This document shows positions 4,758 through 6,290 of a stretch of DNA of 6,290 bases, piece after piece (position 1 is the first letter of the stretch; every line of letters begins with the position of its first letter). The stretch is from assembly GCA_030647575.1 (NCBI GenBank), contig JAUSJS010000243.1, forward strand, positions 1 through 6,290. Direction: 5' to 3'. This DNA is from Candidatus Limnocylindrales bacterium (GTDB taxonomy: Bacteria > Chloroflexota > Limnocylindria > Limnocylindrales > CSP1-4). The notes under the pieces were generated by a model that worked only from the letters and a program-made list of their open reading frames with translations, did not search any database and had not been told where the DNA came from. A program made the translations under genes and the position numbers.

Positions 4758-5721
4758 CGGAGAACGGCAGCCGGCGGCGTCGCCCGAGTTCGACAGCGTG
4801 GCCGAGACGCCAGCGGGACGGGTCCGACCGGGCTCGCCCGCCGGAGGCTCGTCGCTCCGGCGCTACAAGCTCTACTTCCTGCTGCCGGGCTTGATCGTCC
4901 TGCTGCTGATCATCCTCTTCCCGCTGCTCTTCACGATCCGGGTCAGCTTCTCGTCCTGGAGCTCATCCGCGCCGGGGCTGGACTGGATCGCCGCCAAGAA
5001 CTACGAACGACTGCTGGCGGACGCGCGCTACTGGGAGTCGCTCGTTCGGCTGGCGATGCTCGCTGCCGGAACCGTCCTGATCGAATACGTCCTCGGTTTC
5101 GGCCTGGCCCTGCTCGTCTGGCGCGAGGTCAGGGCGAAGCGCTTCTTCCGGGTCCTCTTCCTCGTCCCGATGATGACAACGCCGGTGATCATGACCGTCA
5201 TCTGGCGGACGATCTTCCATGAGTCGCTCGGACCGGCGAACGAGGTCATGGCGCTCTTCGGGCTGCCGGCCCAGGCCTGGCTGACCTCGAGCTCGGCCGC
5301 CGTGATCGCGGTCATGGTGGTCGAGATCTGGCAGTGGACCCCGTTCATGCTGCTGCTGCTGCTCGCCGGCCTCCTGAGCCTCCCGAAGGAACCCTTCCTC
5401 GCGGCGGCGATCGACGGGGCCGGGCCGATCCGGACCTTCTTCCGGGTGACGTTCCCGCTCATGGGCCCGATTTCGGTCGGGGCGATCATCATCCGCCTGA
5501 TCGAGGCGTCGAAGATCATGGAGACGGTCTATGTGCTGACGTCGGGGGGGCCCGGCACGGCAACCGAGACATCCAGCTTCTACATCTACATCCGCGGCCT
5601 GCGCGACTTCCAGATCGGCTACGCCGCGTCCCTCTCGTTCGCCTACCTGGTGATGATGATCGTCTCGATGACCTTCATCGCGAAGGCCCTCAACCGCGCC
5701 TTGGTCGGGAGGAGGGCGTGA
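4750..5721 (+). CDS. Sugar-type ABC transporter permease, MalF/UgpA-like
   Basis: This is a 323-residue inner-membrane subunit that forms half of the translocation channel. A charged and polar cytoplasmic tail of about 38 residues precedes six likely membrane segments: about 42-66, 99-124, 133-155, 183-211, 238-258 and 290-314. The cytoplasmic EAA loop that contacts the ATPase is present at about 212-238: KEPFLAAAIDGAG followed by FRVTFPLM. The leading Glu of 'EAA' is Ala218. LTSGGPGTATETSSFYIYI (263-281) is a typical conserved stretch of MalF-type subunits. The start ATG at 4750 follows a G6 run, and no in-frame alternative upstream survives the TGA at 4711. It overlaps the next permease gene by one base. 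The partner ATPase gene is not in the window; many CUT1 systems share an MsmK/UgpC-like ATPase encoded elsewhere, or it may lie downstream. Confidence 0.93.
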   Translation: MPDGERQPAASPEFDSVAETPAGRVRPGSPAGGSSLRRYKLYFLLPGLIVLLLIILFPLLFTIRVSFSSWSSSAPGLDWIAAKNYERLLADARYWESLVRLAMLAAGTVLIEYVLGFGLALLVWREVRAKRFFRVLFLVPMMTTPVIMTVIWRTIFHESLGPANEVMALFGLPAQAWLTSSSAAVIAVMVVEIWQWTPFMLLLLLAGLLSLPKEPFLAAAIDGAGPIRTFFRVTFPLMGPISVGAIIIRLIEASKIMETVYVLTSGGPGTATETSSFYIYIRGLRDFQIGYAASLSFAYLVMMIVSMTFIAKALNRALVGRRA

Positions 5722-6290
5722 TGCCCAGGCTCTATGTGGTCCTGAAATACGGAGCGATCCTCTTCTGGTCGTCCTTCGTCATCGCGCCGTTCCTCTGGGC
5801 ATTGACGACGAGCTTCAAGACGATCAACGGGGTGACCGGCGGACCGACCTACATCCCGTGGCTCCAGTACGAGCCGTCGCTCGCCGCCTGGGGGAGCCTC
5901 TTCGGCAGCACCGGCGGCATCGACATTGTGCAGCCGTACATCGACAGCATCGTCGTCACGTTCGGGGCGAGCCTGATCAGCATCGTGCTCGGCACGCTCG
6001 CTGCGTACGGCCTGTCGCGGTTCACCTACCAGGTGGGCCCCGTCAAGAACGCGGACATCGTCTTCTTCTTCATCTCGCAGCGGATCATGCCGCCGGTCGT
6101 GCTCGCGATACCGTTCTTCCTGATGCTGCAGTTCCTCGGCAAGCAGCTCTCGCAGCGCGAGCTGACGCTGAACATCAGCGACGCCGGGCTCGAGCTGCTG
6201 GCCAAGGAAGGCTACAACCCGGCGTTCGGCGCGCGCCCGCTCTCCCCCGTCGCCGTCGGACTTGTCCTCGCGGCGGCCGGCGCGCGCCTC
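5721..6290 (+). CDS. Sugar-type ABC transporter permease, MalG/UgpE-like, partial, with foreign 3' segment
   Basis: The gene starts at ATG 5721, overlapping the previous stop as TGATG and preceded by GGGAGGAGGG, so translation is probably coupled. Residues 1-140 are a normal MalG-type permease: a first membrane segment at about 10-31 (AILFWSSFVIAPFLWALTTS), a periplasmic part, the segment DSIVVTFGASLISIVLGTLA (75-94) leading to AAYGLSRF, then FFFISQRIMPPVVLAIPFFL, which leads to LMLQFLG. From Lys141 (base 6141) the text no longer fits a permease: KQLSQRELTLNISDAGLELL and then AKEGYNPAFGARPL match the C-terminal small domain of ClpB/Hsp100. From about residue 175 it changes again to SPVAVGLVLAAAGARL. 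The expected fourth to sixth membrane segments and EAA loop are missing. The frame stays open to the window edge. The permease call is firm for residues 1-140 only. Confidence 0.85.
   Translation, partial: MPRLYVVLKYGAILFWSSFVIAPFLWALTTSFKTINGVTGGPTYIPWLQYEPSLAAWGSLFGSTGGIDIVQPYIDSIVVTFGASLISIVLGTLAAYGLSRFTYQVGPVKNADIVFFFISQRIMPPVVLAIPFFLMLQFLGKQLSQRELTLNISDAGLELLAKEGYNPAFGARPLSPVAVGLVLAAAGARL
6141..6242 (+). other. In-frame segment resembling the ClpB/Hsp100 C-terminal domain
   Basis: Residues 141-174 of the partial permease frame read as the last conserved block of ClpB-type AAA+ disaggregases: a basic helix KQLSQRE, strand LTLNISD, helix AGLELLAKEGY, then the signature N-P-A-F-G-A-R-P-L. 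In E. coli ClpB the equivalent is [20 protein letters not shown] followed by ARPLKR. After ARPL the expected K-R and the following helix are absent. I see this as an insertion, a fusion or, most likely, a sequencing/assembly chimera at a contig end. Confidence 0.75.

Overview
The window is GC-rich bacterial DNA with strong GC preference at third codon positions. It carries a lipoprotein-type binding protein, clear AGGAGG-like ribosome binding sites and an IclR-family regulator. This fits a high-GC phylum such as Actinomycetota or Chloroflexota, but nothing here fixes the taxon. It looks like the end of a contig, probably from a metagenome, because the last 150 bases do not behave like the gene they sit in.

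Layout: positions 1-215 (minus strand) encode the start of a small LuxR/GerE-like helix-turn-helix protein that runs off the left edge. Positions 216-668 have no confident gene, but a 75-codon cysteine-containing open frame lies directly behind and in frame with the iclR stop. An iclR-family regulator (669-1541, minus) is transcribed divergently from a catabolic/transport operon on the plus strand. The 354-base divergent region holds a plausible sigma-70-type promoter (TGGACA-17-TACGAT) and two small dyads that could be operators.

The plus-strand operon has four genes: a zinc-type medium-chain alcohol dehydrogenase (1896-2951), a long family-1 sugar-type solute-binding lipoprotein (3004-4596), a MalF/UgpA-type permease (4750-5721), and a MalG/UgpE-type permease that begins at 5721 and runs off the right edge. 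A very strong GC-rich hairpin without a T tract separates the binding-protein gene from the permease genes. The permease genes overlap by one base (TGATG).

Model (inference): the IclR regulator senses a carbon source and controls the operon. The lipoprotein captures a sugar or sugar-alcohol-like solute, the two permeases import it using an ATPase encoded elsewhere, and the dehydrogenase oxidises the imported compound or a derivative. The substrate cannot be read from sequence.

The oddest signals are: (a) the second permease switches abruptly, in frame, at about 6141 into sequence that reads like the extreme C-terminal domain of a ClpB/Hsp100 chaperone, and then changes again at about 6240; (b) the dehydrogenase keeps its catalytic zinc ligands but has lost all four structural-zinc cysteines and the acidic residue expected for NAD selectivity. 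The first is most likely an assembly or amplification chimera but needs checking. No CRISPR array, tRNA, rRNA, transposase or clear novel defence-like system was seen.
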